Shown here piece by piece: positions 9,898-21,449 of a stretch of 64,000 nucleotides of DNA. A program made the position numbers and the translations under genes. The notes beneath the pieces are model-generated. The model did not search any database. It saw only the letters and a list, made by a program, of their open reading frames with translations, and was not told the DNA's origin. The stretch comes from Phoronis australis (taxonomy: Eukaryota > Phoronida > Phoronidae): positions 172,034 through 236,033 of the forward strand of contig NMRA01000489.1 in the NCBI GenBank assembly GCA_002633005.1, read 5' to 3'. How positions within the stretch are numbered: position 1 is the first letter of the stretch; each line of letters opens with the position of its first letter.

Positions 9898-12800
9898 CAA
9901 CATAGTTAATGCCATTTGAAAGGCGAGTACATTTTAATTTGTTATTATATATATATATATATATATCTGTTAAAGGTGATACCAGGAAACTGTGATAATG
10001 TGTATTGATTTAAGCTAAAATGGTTTGTTAATATGAGGCGGTAACCATGACTAATGTCTTCTGTGAAACTCAATCGAGGTTTTTGTTATACTGACAGACT
10101 TAGTCAACTCCATTGGTGGAGTAGCCAGACTGGCTGTTTTAATTATTAGAGGAGCATCTAGCAGTGAGAAATGAAATGCCTTGTGTGTGCCTTAGTGCGC
10201 ATGCCTTGTTCCGACTTTTGTTACAAACACTCTCCAGGTGGGAGAGATATTTTTAGTTTCAGTTGTCATCAAGGTCTAAAATAAAATAATTAGTGCAAAA
10301 GAATTTTCTAACTTCCAAAAGGATGTTGTAAATACCTGTGAATGTACAACCTCCTCCCTCGCAGTCGACTCTATCGAGTTTCGCCTTTACGATCGCCCAG
10401 TTTCCACCAGTTTCACAGGCCTTCATCCCTAGTCTACAGCCGTTTTACCTCCAGTCAACACAAATTCTACCCCCTCCTGTTTTACCTCCACCTCCCTTTG
10501 GTTGCTTTAATAGGACCGTAAATATGGTTAGTAAGCATTGTTGAGGAGATGAGCTCAGACTAATTCAATTTAGCTTACTTTTTTCAGCTTAGTCACAAAT
10601 TCAGGTTCGCCACCTTTTCACCCCCCCTCCCCTTTATTGTCACCAATTTCTCCCCACCCCGCCATAAACTTGTACACGTTATTGTTTTAGGTTGAGGTAT
10701 TGGGTCATCGCATGGCAACACATACGTTTTAAAAATTAAATACAAGTACCGTTCACAACGCGCCTTTTGAGTTCACTGCACGTTGTAAATTGGTTGCAAA
10801 ACGCAGCATGTACTGATGTTACTGTATAAAATTTTTAGGCGATTCCCAAAGGCATGCACTCAGATACTTGACAGCAAGCGAGAGAGTGTGGGAGACGAGG
10901 CATCCCACGGGGGCTGGGGTCCCTCCTCAAGAAATTTTCATAAATAATTCGTGTTGAAGAGAATTCTGATTTATCCCAGATGTAGCCTGTTACGGTTTAT
11001 GTTTCAAATTCGCTCTTCAAAAATTGTAGCAATCTTGTTTGCGATTGACGGTACTTTACTTTGAGCATGTCATCAAATCTCCACAATAGTCTTATGGAGG
11101 AGTTTTCATCAAAACAATAAATAACGATCTTCCGAAAAAATACTGCCCATCGGAAGTAGAGTCTTTGTGGTATTCATGGTGATCTTCAAGTTCTTCAAAC
11201 TTCAATCCGCGGAAGACGGTTAATGCTATTGTTTCTTTTTTGGTCATCTCACATTTTTGGTTGTTAAAACCTCATCTTTTCATGTTGCCGTGCCTTACAT
11301 ATGAACATATTCTGTATTCTTCTTCTCCAATTTGAAATTTGAAAAGCACCATACAATATGAAATGAAAAAGCTTTTTTCATCTACCCAACATATTCAAAT
11401 ATTGCCTGCTGCTATTCCCAAACCCCACTTTCTTTGTTCTCAAACCCAATTCGCTACACCATTTGTATTTTGTAGTAGAAATCATGAACTGATAATATAG
11501 TTATACTAGTACGGTTCAATTTTATCTATACATGTATGTTTTTCGGGATTTGATAATTGTGCTGTTTATGAGAATAATTTCGCTTTCTGGTAAAACGATT
11601 TTTATATGAACCTCTGGTGTAAATAAAGTACCTGGTTTACAAGTTATCCATGCACTGTATTACAATGGGTTTATTTTGTAAAAACACAAAGTCCAAAATG
11701 TGTAGTCCTGCTGATGATGACTTACGTCAAACCCACTCAGCACCTAAGAACTTCGAAGTTATCAGCGCCCTATTTTGACCCATGTTTCTGTTGTAAAACC
11801 TGTCGTATTTTTTGTTATTTAAATCAATAGTTTCCTGGCTTTTGTTTAGTACAGATAAGTGGCAGAGAACACAAGAAAACTAATGACGTGCATATATACG
11901 AACAAATACTATGGCCTTAAATAGGTGCCCGGTATGGAACGCGAAAGCTCCTCCAAATATCTTTTAAACAATTCCTGGCAAAAGTACCACGATCTGTCAA
12001 CGTCTACTACAGAGTTGTTCACCTTTCCCTCTGAGGGAATTTCCACGAAAAATCACAAAATTCACAATTTTTGAAATATGCGCGAAGGAAACTCTGTGGT
12101 CACCACAGAGTTTCTAATCTTCCACTTACGTTAAATGCGCGCTTGCGCTCACAGTCATTCGACAAACAGCTGACTGACGAGAAGGATTTTAACGGCAGCC
12201 GTGTGATCGCTTTCCGAATCTGAGGGCGACAACACAGTATGAGGCTAGTCAGTGAAGCAAGAGATTTCCCCCAAGAGAATTCTCAAGTGAATTTTGGAAT
12301 ACCTTTGAAACTAATTTTAAACATTAATTGCCTCTTAATAGGGTTGCTGCTTGAAGTCGCCATTGTTTTATTTACATCTAATCTCAAAGGTCTCATTTTC
12401 CAAATAAGGGAAGTGTGCTACGTCTATGGAGACATGTTTTGCCTTGTGGGAGAACAATCAACGAAGATGTGATGTCTATGTTCGAGCAGTTGACTGATCG
12501 TTTTTTGAAATTTGAAACTAAAGGGAAAATGCTTTGACATCTACAGAAATTCAAATCTCTACGAACAAACCGTAAAAATATCTGGTGAACAAGTTAAATT
12601 CTGTTCCAGGCCTGTTTGATGTCTAATGCAAGCCTTATATTCCGAATAGTTGTATTGTCAGTGTTCCCTGCCAGATGATTCGTTCTTTTGCCTATAATGC
12701 CAAGGCCTGGAGTATTTTTGAGGTTGGTTTAAGTTTTCACGGTCTTCGTATATTGTTTTCTCAGTCAATCTTATTGTTTTTGTTGCGTTGTGAAAGCACA

Positions 12801-13472
12801 AGCTTTTTCAGCCTCGTTACGGCGCGTCATTAGGTCAAATAAGGACACAAACAAAGCATTTGAGCTTTAGTGCCAACTTATGATAAACAATTTCTTAGCA
12901 TGGCAGCAGTTGATTATTTTTGAGACGCAAGAGTCATGAGATTAAAAAAAGCTTGCGAATGCAAGGAAATCGGATAAGACAAGTTACTAACAAATCCCAA
13001 AGCGAATCGATTGAATCGTGCGAATCGAATGCGGCAACAGTCAGAGACTGCCTGGGGCCACAAGGTTTTTATTAGCTCAAGCGACCACTGCCCGCTTGTA
13101 AATTTTGAACAAATATAGACACCGCAAAGTTAAATTATAACAAGGGCTGAGACACCTGTAACAGAATTCGAGTGTTATTAAACATTACAGCTTAAATAAC
13201 GACCAGTTTCAACAAATAATTTAGCAGCTTGCCAGGAAGTAGATATACAGGAAGTTACTGTCTGCGGCATGTGATTTTACTTTTCATTGGTGTAAACCAC
13301 ATCAGCCAGACATAAACCAATAGGGCCGTCCCGGATTACACGGATATAGAGCTCTCCTTTGTCCAGGAGATAAGAAAGCGTGTGACCTCGTTTTGGAAAT
13401 CGGGCACATTTTCGTGTCTCTCATTGGTGTCGTGAAGGCGAAGAATTTCAGGTCGCATCCACGGGTATTTGT
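9898..13472. other. Intergenic, no gene recognised
   Basis: It contains a (TA)10 tract at 9946-9966, a perfect inverted repeat at 12089-12113 (two 12-bp arms around one base) and a palindromic GGGAATTTCC, a NF-kB-type site, at 12035-12044. A 77-codon frame at 12239-12472 is open but shows no recognisable domain, and I do not call it a gene. Confidence 0.5.
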
Positions 13473-13609
13473 AACAAACACTGGCATGGTCTGTTGTACA
13501 GGTAAATCGATGCTTAATTCGTGTTGAGAAATGTGAATTCCAGAAAATTGTGGTTGTGCCTTTTCGGAGTGCTTCTTTCTACTGTCTCTAACTTTGTTTA
13601 CGTTGCTGT

Positions 13610-13765
13610 CAGTGCTGCAGTGGTAAAATAAGAGGTAAGTAGGCGCCTAAAGCCCACCGTATCACCTTGAGCACTGAACGTAACTTAAGGTGCGTAGGTC
13701 CAACGTTCAAATGCCAAAAGGAGGTTGGCTGCGCCTACGTGCGCCTACGCCCCACTACAGCACTG
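13610..13765. mobile_element. 156-bp hAT-type MITE with 8-bp TSD (module A)
   Basis: Terminal inverted repeats CAGTGCTGCAGTGG and CCACTACAGCACTG are flanked by the 8-bp direct repeat GTTGCTGT at 13602-13609 and 13766-13773. The third related sequence (around 16050) lacks the insert, giving a natural empty site. An 8-bp TSD and CAG termini are typical of hAT. Confidence 0.85.
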
Positions 13766-14139
13766 GTTGCTGTCCTGTATTCACACCTGTTAAATCGGCC
13801 AGATGTGTCAGTGTTCATTGTACATGTATGTGCTTCAAACACGCGACTATTAAACATTATTGCAGAAACGAAATAGTTGCTGTTGCGCCATTTGTATGAC
13901 AAGGCAAAAATCGTTCGTAGTCCTCCATTTTCTTTTCTTTGTTGTAAAGCTAAGCAATGACTGCCGACTTACAGCAACCAGTCAAAGCGCGTTGTGACTG
14001 AATGATATACCTGCATGTTTTCTACACGCACGGAACCAGCCGAGAGCCTCAGCAAAGCCTCATCAGTTCTTACCCCATCCCAAGAGCAACACGGATCGTT
14101 GAAATGCGCCCACGAATGCATGGTGTGCTTTTAGGGTTG

Positions 14140-15246
14140 CTTATTTGTGTCATAAAAATGGCCACTAGATGGTGCAAAAACATACAATCCGTCCGAAAAC
14201 GGGAACAGGTCATTGCTTCTTTAATAGGAAGCTAAACATCAAATTTCACAGAAATCGGTCATAGAACTTCAGAGAAACAAAGGAAAACAGAATAAAATGA
14301 AATTGCCACTAGGGGGCATAGTGTTCATTGGATCCACCTGGAAGTCGTCATTGTCTGCTGTTAGCTTCATATAAATAAACTTACAAAATTTAGTAACGAT
14401 CCTGTAGTCAGCGCTTAGGAGAGGCAGCTATGGGCGCAAAACAAAACAACACTACCACTAGGAAGCGCTAGATTAGTCAAAGTCGTCATCATCAACCGTC
14501 CTCTTCACACTGAGAATATATACGCCAATTTTCGAAGCCATCCTTAGAAAGAATTGGTTTATAGAGAGGTAGACGCCAAAAAAAAAACAGACTCGGAAAG
14601 AGCAAAAATGGCCACTAGGTGGTGCAAAGTACCTTGATTCCATCCGAAAACGGGAGGATAGCGTCATCACCAATAGATGCCCGTATTCAAAATTTTATGA
14701 AAATCTGTTGAGGACCTTTGAAGAGGTAAACGTAAAACTAAAATTGCCAACAGGGGCATACGAGTAGTCAGATCCATCCCAAAATCATCGTCGTCTTTTG
14801 TCAACATCATATAAACACACTTCTTAAACTTATTAAAGATGCTGCATATGGTTTAGGACATACAGCCATGGGCGCTAAAAAGGAAACTCCCACTAGGAGG
14901 CGCCACAGTTGTCGAAGTCATTGGAAAATCGCGATCCACTTCATAGTAAAAACATACATGCCAATTTTCACAATTATCCTGAAAGCGGTTTGGTTGATAG
15001 AGGGGTGGACGCCACAAAACAGGCTCAAAAACAGTAAAAATGGCCACTAGGAGGCAGACTATGTCGAATCCATCTGAAAAGGGAAAGATACCGTCACCTC
15101 ACTAACAGAAGCCTGTTCGCCAAACTTTATGAAATTACGTTGAGGACCTTTGAAGATACAGAGGTAAAAGTAAAAAAATAAAATTGCCACCAGGTGGCAC
15201 ACCAGTTGTCCGATCTGTCCGAAAGTCGTCGTCCATTGTCAACATC
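14140..15246 (+). repeat. Array A of eight ~146-bp CTCF-box monomers
   Basis: A box close to CCACTAGGKGGC starts at 14162, 14306, 14455, 14612, 14747, 14890, 15044 and 15187, spaced 135-157 bases apart. Sequence around boxes 1, 4 and 7, around 2, 5 and 8, and around 3 and 6 agrees best, so the unit is a three-monomer higher-order repeat of about 440 bp. Boxes 1, 4 and 7 are preceded by AAAAATGG; boxes 2, 5 and 8 by AAATTG. Box 5 is degenerate (CCAACAGGGGC). Confidence 0.85.
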
Positions 15247-15730
15247 NGCTTACTTGATGACCTAGAATGACTTACTTAGCTACCTCAGTTCAAAGCGAAT
15301 AATATGAAGCGGTAACAACTTTGTTAATTCGCAATTTTGAGCTTGACAGCCCTCCAAACTGTGGTCTGTGGTAGTTTTAGGTAATTGTGATATGTGTTTT
15401 CTGCTGACATGACAATGACTTGTTAAATAATAACCGACTGACCGTGAATACTCGGGGTATTTGATTTTTTTTCGAAAACATGTCCCAAAGCATCACGAAG
15501 TTTTTATTTGGTAATCATACGTTTCCTAAATGAACTCGATTTAATAAATATAGATTATTACATTGCGAAGTTGTTATATCACGATAATTCTCCAAAATCC
15601 ACGAGGGCTCTAGATAATGGGGATAACGACTTGCAACATGTAATAATCTATACCATACACTGAATGATGACCTTTGCCATGAATCGATCTTCCTTTCTTG
15701 ACTCGTCTCGGCTATCTAACTACTTTCTAG

Positions 15731-16356
15731 AGCTCGCTGGTTCCCTGCGTGAAAAGATTTTATAGTTACTTTGCTGCGTGCCGCTAGGTGGTCGGTAGTC
15801 AGCACGCTGGTATCACTTAATTTTCCTCGGGAAATTTTTTTACACCGACGTTTCTGATTGGCTGGTCAAATTCTCAACAACAGTGCTTCACGCGAACAAA
15901 CTGGCATGACTGATGGAGCAAGTATAAATGTGGTCTTTTGTACAGGCAAGTCGGTGCTTAAAATTTATATTCAGGAAATCTGAATCTCAGAAATTGTGGT
16001 TGCGCTTCATCGGAGTACATCTTTCTACTGTCGATGACTTTTGTTTACGATACTGCCCTGTATTCATACAGTATGAATAACATCGCACCGGATAAATCGG
16101 CCAGATATGTGTTTATTGTACAACTACATGTAAGTGCTTCAAGCACGCGGCTATTAAACATTGACTGCAGGAACGAAATAGTTACTGCTACGCCACTTGC
16201 ATGACAAGGCTAAAAATCGTTCATAGTCCGCCATTTTTTCACGTTGTTGTAAAGCTAACCAATGACTGCCGAGGTTACACCAACCAATGCTAAAGCGCGT
16301 GCCACTGCGTGATACCTGCGTGCTGGCTAGGCACTGACGTAGGGAACCAGCGAGCT
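15731..16356. mobile_element. 626-bp non-autonomous TIR element
   Basis: Terminal inverted repeats match at 19 of 20 bases (left AGCTCGCTGGTTCCCTGCGT). Internal sequence is a diverged relative of 13480-14050 and 18680-19240. A possible TTCTA direct repeat flanks it. No transposase is visible. A 78-bp derivative made almost only of the two ends lies at 42031-42108. Confidence 0.75.
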
Positions 16357-16376
16357 TTCTACAGACACCTGCCTCC

Positions 16377-16517
16377 CGTTCAGTAACGCTAGGACCTCGC
16401 TAAAACGCAAGACCTCGCGAGATTACGTGACATATTACCGTGCATTTTAAATGAGAACACGTGACTTTGACTAGGTTTTAGCTGAGTCTTAGCATAGGTC
16501 CTAGCGTCTACTGAACG
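16377..16517. mobile_element. MITE family M1, copy 1
   Basis: Inverted ends CGTTCAGTAACGCTAGGACC and a revcomp close to it. Further copies are at 34492-34616 and, inverted, 51591-51695. No coding capacity. Confidence 0.75.
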
Positions 16518-16757
16518 CACGCCCGGAGTTGGTGGTCGTGACCTCTTACGAAACGCCGAGTCATCGTTCTTGTTAAAATAATGTTTTTACTCATAATCCA
16601 TTGAAAATTTAAACCGAAATAAAGTGAATCTATAAAATAAGTTTTAAGCAAAGAGGCTAGCTTACTATAGATCTTATGCTGAGCTTCCACTGTGAAAATA
16701 TCGTCTGCTAAAGTAGGTTACCACTGGTTACTGAGACATTTAGATTTATTTCTGCAG

Positions 16758-17057
16758 TCAAGGCTTGGAATTTTCCGCTGAAAGGTGGATTTTCGCTTTT
16801 TTCTCTTATTCCCTCCGCGTATGTTTGTTATATTTCCGCGGAAAAAATCGGATTTGCCATAAAAGATTTCGCCGTAAACTGGTTTCTATAACCGCGGCCT
16901 TGCCGACGACTCCTAAAGCGGAAACTGCTCTTTATGTTTTGGAGGAACGAAAATCGCAATTGCCGGGGCACCTGGGATTGCGTGGTTCATCAATGGCGTC
17001 TGCATATGGTATGAATCGCAGTGACAAATATTGCGATTCTGCGGCCAAAAATGCGTG
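16758..17057 (+). mobile_element. hAT-like element, truncated copy
   Basis: It begins AAGGCTTGGAATTTTCCGC and matches, inverted, the element at 49743-50241 as far as GCCAAAAATGCG. It keeps an ATG frame starting MASAYGMNRSDKY that corresponds to [13 protein letters not shown] in the other copy. The right end is missing. Confidence 0.65.
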
Positions 17058-17350
17058 AAGCTTGGATTAGACAGAATATTTCGTGGAAAAATAGGTTAAA
17101 AGAAATGGTCAATGTGTTCGCAAACAACAAAGGTCTGGGTTTGCGCTCTGTAAACGTTGACAGTGGGACAATTACGGCGTGCGTGGCCGAATCGCGGAGA
17201 ACCACCTTAAAACGATGAAACGCAAGAAAGAAAACCCCTTTGTGAAAGGAAATTCAATCGTAACCTGTAGTAATTCGTTGGATTGGAATCGTGGGATGTG
17301 AGTGATGTGTGAAATTCTTTTGTTTGATCCCACGTACAAGCCCGCCGTGC

Positions 17351-18222
17351 TGGCATTTGCCTAGGCAATGACCATCGCCTCTGTTGGCCCGAAGCAGAGG
17401 CGATGTAGAGGCTATAGGCGCTCTGTACGCCGGAAGCTTTTCGGCGAATTATGCCTCGCACCGACTAAACCATCAAAGCCACGTTGTTATAACTACCTTT
17501 TGAGCATAGACGAACACCTTAGGAGGTTGTCGATGTGTTTAAGTTCTTCCAACTCGAACAAATACTCCCGTTATGAAACTTTTTCTTCGAGCAGTCCCTA
17601 TTTCAGTTCCCAAAATCGTGAAATCAACTTTTTCATTTTTTTAACCAGGCCGAAGGTCAGAAGTTGCGGACCTACCGGCGAACTTTGAAAGCTGAAGTTC
17701 CCGCCCTTCGCGTACGTGCTGCCGGGAACCAGCCGTGCATTTGCCGTGTTGTTAAACATTAAAATGTCAAATATGTGCACAAAGACTATTAAATGTCATA
17801 TCAACAGCATTTATTTTTATCAAATACAAACAATGATTCATTGAAATACAATCAGTTTCAAGTAACGCCAATTAAAGACAAGTATAAGTGGTGGCATTTT
17901 GGAAACGAACATTTGACTGACAAGACCGCAATGGCTCACCTTTGGCCTATTTAAAGATTGAGGTCATGAATTGGAGCGTGCGCAGTATAAAAATGGTGAG
18001 TTCACGATTTTGGGAACTGAAATAGGGACTGCTCGAAGAAAAAGTTTCATAACGGGAGTATTTGTTCGAGTTGGAAGGAATTAAACACATCGGCAACCTC
18101 CTAAGGTGTTCCTCTATGCGCAAAATTCGCCGAAAAGCTTCCGGCGTACAGAGCGCCTATAGCCTCTACATCGCCTCTGCTTCGGGCCAACAGAGGCGAT
18201 GGTCATTGCCTAGCATTTGCCA
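17351..18222. mobile_element. Fold-back-like element with ~220-270 bp inverted arms
   Basis: 17351-17622 and 18001-18222 are inverted copies: both contain CATCGCCTCTGTTGGCCCG and GGGACTGCTCGAAGAAAAAG in opposite orientation. The left arm has about 50 extra bases. The loop (17623-18000) has no recognised coding sequence. A further arm fragment at 62222-62322 is interrupted by another element. Confidence 0.75.
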
Positions 18223-18673
18223 AGTTGGCTGCCAGGCCCGAGTCCGCCGATTTTCCACGTGCCGCCGAAACGGGATACAAAGTGCTATTTTCGTTACTGC
18301 AAATGTGTTTTAAGTTGCCGTTGATGTATTCCAATTTATTTTGACATTTTTCTTGTTTTATTTTTGTTAAAAAGTGACCGACTCGAGTTTTGCAGTTCAA
18401 GAGAGAAGTGGTCACGTGGCAGGTTTTGAATGATCTGATTGGTCCAAGCCATTGTTTACAAATTCTGCTAGCCTACTTTGAGTGTCCTTGTAGTTATTTC
18501 TTATGTCACATAGTTTATTCTGCACCAGCATGGCTCATAAACAATTATCTCCTGTAAGTGCTGTTTTAAACTGAAAAGTTTGGCCAACTTAGGATTGTGA
18601 TTGATGTGTTCTAATTTTTACACCGACGTTTCTAATTGCCTGGTCTAATTCTCAACAGGTAGCGCTTTACGCA

Positions 18674-20450
18674 AACAAACACTGGCATGGTCTGTTGTAC
18701 AGGTAAATCCGTGCTTAATTCGTGTTGAGAAATGTGAATTCCAGAAAATTGTGATTGTGCCTTTTCGGAGTGCTTTTTTCTACTGTCTCTGACTTTTGTT
18801 TACGTTGCTGTCAGTGCTGCAGTGGTAAAATAAAAGGTAAGTAGGCGCCTAAAGCCCACCGTATCACCTTGAGCACTGAACGTAACTTACGGTGCGTAGG
18901 TCCAACGTTAAAATGCCAAAAGGAGGTTGGATGCGCCTACGTGCGCCTACGCCCCACTACAGCACTGGTTGCTGTCCAGTATTCACACCTGTTAAATCGG
19001 CCAGATGTGTCAGTGTTCATTGTACATGTATATGCTTCAAACACGCGACTATTAAACATTATTGCAGAAACGAAATAGTTGCTGTTGCGCCATTTGTATG
19101 ACAAGGCAAAAATCGTTCGTAGTCCTCCATTTTCTTTTCTTTGTTGTAAAGCTATGCAATGACTGCCGAGGTTACAGCAACCAGTCAAAGCGCGTTGTGA
19201 CTGAATGATATACCTGCATGTTTTCTACACGCACGTAACTATCCGAGAGGCGGCCTCCGCAAAGCCTCATCAGTTCTTACCCCATCCCAAAAGCAACACG
19301 GATCGTTGAAATGCGCCCACGAATGCATGGTGTGCTTTTAGGGTTGCTTATTTGTGTCATAAAAATGGCCACTAGATGGTGCAAAAACATACAATCCGTC
19401 CGAAAACGGGAACATGTCATTGCTTCTTTAATAGAAAGCTAAACATCAAATTTCACAGAAATCGGTCATAGAACTTCAGAGAAACAAAGGAAAACAGAAT
19501 AAAACGAAATTGCCACTAGGGGGCATAGTGTTCATTGGATCCACCTGGAAGTCGTCCTTGTCTGCTGTTAGCTTCATATAAATAAACTTACAAAATTTAA
19601 TAACGATCCTGTAGTCAGCGCTTAGGAGAGGCAGCTATGGGCGCAAAACAAAACAACACTACCACTAGGAAGCGCTAGATTAGTCAAAGTCGTCATCATC
19701 AACCGTCCTCTTCACACTGAGAACATATACGCCAATTTTCGAATCCATCCTTAGAAAGAATTGGTTTATAGAGAGGTAGACGCCAAAAAAACAGACTCGG
19801 AAAGAGCAAAAATGGCCACTAGGTGGTGCAAAGTACCTTGATTCCATCCGAAAACGGGAGGATAGCGTCATCACCAATAGATGCCCGTATTCAAAATTTT
19901 ATGAAAATCTGTTGAGGACCTTTGAAGAGGTAAACGTAAAACTAAAATTGCCAACAGGGGCATACGAGTAGTCAGATCCATCCCAAAATCATCGTCGTCT
20001 TTTGTCAACATCATATAAACACACTTCTTAAACTTATTAAAGATGCTGCATATGGTTTAGGACATACAGCCATGGGCGCTAAAAAGGAAACTCCCACTAG
20101 GAGGCGCCACAGTTGTCGAAGTCATTGGAAAATCGCGATCCACTTCATAGTAAAAACATACATGCCAATTTTCACAATTATCCTGAAAGCGGTTTGGTTG
20201 ATAGAGGGGTGGACGCCACAAAACAGGCTCAAAAACAGTAAAAATGGCCACTAGGAGGCAGACTATGTCGAATCCATCTGAAAAGGGAAAGATACCGTCA
20301 CCTCACTAACAGAAGCCTGTTCGCCAAACTTTATGAAATTACGTTGAGGACCTTTGAAGATACAGAGGTAAAAGTAAAAAAATAAAATTGCCACCAGGTG
20401 GCACACCAGTTGTCCGATCTGTCCGAAAGTCGTCGTCCATTGTCAACATC
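18674..20450 (+). repeat. Repeat module B (1.78 kb)
   Basis: Second copy of module A, direct orientation, 5.2 kb downstream. It continues at its right end into a further array remnant (to about 20490) and then a GC-rich transposon ORF. On the left, similarity to the TIR element at 15731 extends out to about 18615. Confidence 0.9.
18812..18967. mobile_element. 156-bp hAT-type MITE with 8-bp TSD (module B)
   Basis: Same insertion as in module A, with GTTGCTGT at 18804-18811 and 18968-18975. It therefore predates the duplication of the module. Confidence 0.85.
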
Positions 20451-20490
20451 ATATAAAATGCACTTACTAAATTTAGTAAAGATGCTCGGC
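19348..20490 (+). repeat. Array B of eight ~146-bp CTCF-box monomers
   Basis: Boxes start at 19369, 19513, 19662, 19816, 19951, 20094, 20248 and 20391, with the same order and variants as array A. The last monomer is longer than in A because A is cut at its N. Confidence 0.85.
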
Positions 20491-20491
20491 T

Positions 20492-21017
20492 TCGGCCACG
20501 AAGCCCAACACCGTGACAAACAACAAGGTTACTGCGGCCCCGCAGAACCCCCCCCCCCGCTTCGGCCACGAAGCCAACAGTGACAACCAACAAGGTTGCT
20601 GCGGCCCCGCAGAAACCCTCTGTCCCGACGGGGCAGAATAAAGACAAAACCAAACCCCCTGCGCCCTCGCAGGCGGGCTCGAAGACCCCGGCTGCGCCCT
20701 CGCAGTCGGGCTCCAAGAAAAGGAAACCGAGTCCCCAGGCTCAGGGACTAGAGCCCATTCTAACAGGGCGATCGATGACTGCCTCGCGGCAGCCACAATC
20801 AGAGAAATTGAAGGCGCAAACATAGTCCCCGACCAAGACGGGGACAAAACATCGGAGTGGACACTGGTCACTCCGAAAAAACGCAGGACGGAGAAAACGG
20901 AGTCAAACCTCCCGGGTGGCGACTCCAAAACTCCAGTCGTGGTGACGCCCGCACCCGCGGCCCTCCGCGGGGACGGCCTAGCCATGCAAAAAGCCTTAGC
21001 GGGCTTTAAAGTAAGGA
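20492..21017 (+). mobile_element. GC-rich transposon ORF fragment cut by the N gap
   Basis: Sharply more GC-rich than its surroundings. One frame (20580-20825) encodes a Pro/Ala/Lys-rich basic stretch with KKRK; another overlapping frame from about 20668 runs open to the gap (SEWTLVTPKKRRTEK, then a proline/alanine segment). Two tandem copies of a 60-bp motif (TTCGGCCACGAAGCC) open the fragment. The low-complexity basic character resembles ORF1/gag-like proteins of retroelements; I cannot name the family. The frame change suggests decay or an indel. Confidence 0.5.
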
Positions 21018-21328
21018 NNNNNNNNNNNNNNNNNNNNNNNNNNNNNNNNNNNNNNNNNNNNNNNNNNNNNNNNNNNNNNNNNNNNNNNNNNNNNNNNNNN
21101 NNNNNNNNNNNNNNNNNNNNNNNNNNNNNNNNNNNNNNNNNNNNNNNNNNNNNNNNNNNNNNNNNNNNNNNNNNNNNNNNNNNNNNNNNNNNNNNNNNNN
21201 NNNNNNNNNNNNNNNNNNNNNNNNNNNNNNNNNNNNNNNNNNNNNNNNNNNNNNNNNNNNNNNNNNNNNNNNNNNNNNNNNNNNNNNNNNNNNNNNNNNN
21301 NNNNNNNNNNNNNNNNNNNNNNNNNNNN
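21018..21328. other. Assembly gap (311 N)
   Basis: A run of N interrupts the GC-rich transposon ORF. Sequence after the gap is a degenerate ACTTGTCTGTTTGG-type repeat and does not continue the ORF. Confidence 0.99.
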
Positions 21329-21449
21329 TTTGAAAGTTGAGCCTCCCAGGTTACTTGTCTGTTTGGTAACTAGCTACTTAATCACTCGCCAACTTACTTG
21401 TTTGTTCAACAGTATGCACTTGTTTATCCGATAGAATCTGTACAGTTGT

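Larger units (their letters stand above)
13473..15246 (+). repeat. Repeat module A (1.77 kb), truncated at an N
   Basis: Nearly identical to 18674-20450 with only scattered substitutions and short indels. The 5' half is related to the TIR element at 15731-16356. The 3' half is the CTCF-box array. It stops exactly at the single N at 15247, so the right boundary is an assembly join and not a biological end. Confidence 0.9.

Noticed and set aside
10338-10544. Proline-rich 68-residue protein
   Set aside because: It comes from C/T-rich sequence in the GSTK downstream flank, with no supporting context.
12239-12472. 77-residue hydrophobic frame as a small gene
   Set aside because: No signal, domain, splice partner or composition bias beyond chance for AT-rich DNA.
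16990-17205. Minus-strand frames over the hAT-like copy
   Set aside because: They are shadows of transposon sequence; similarity between copies is explained by DNA homology.
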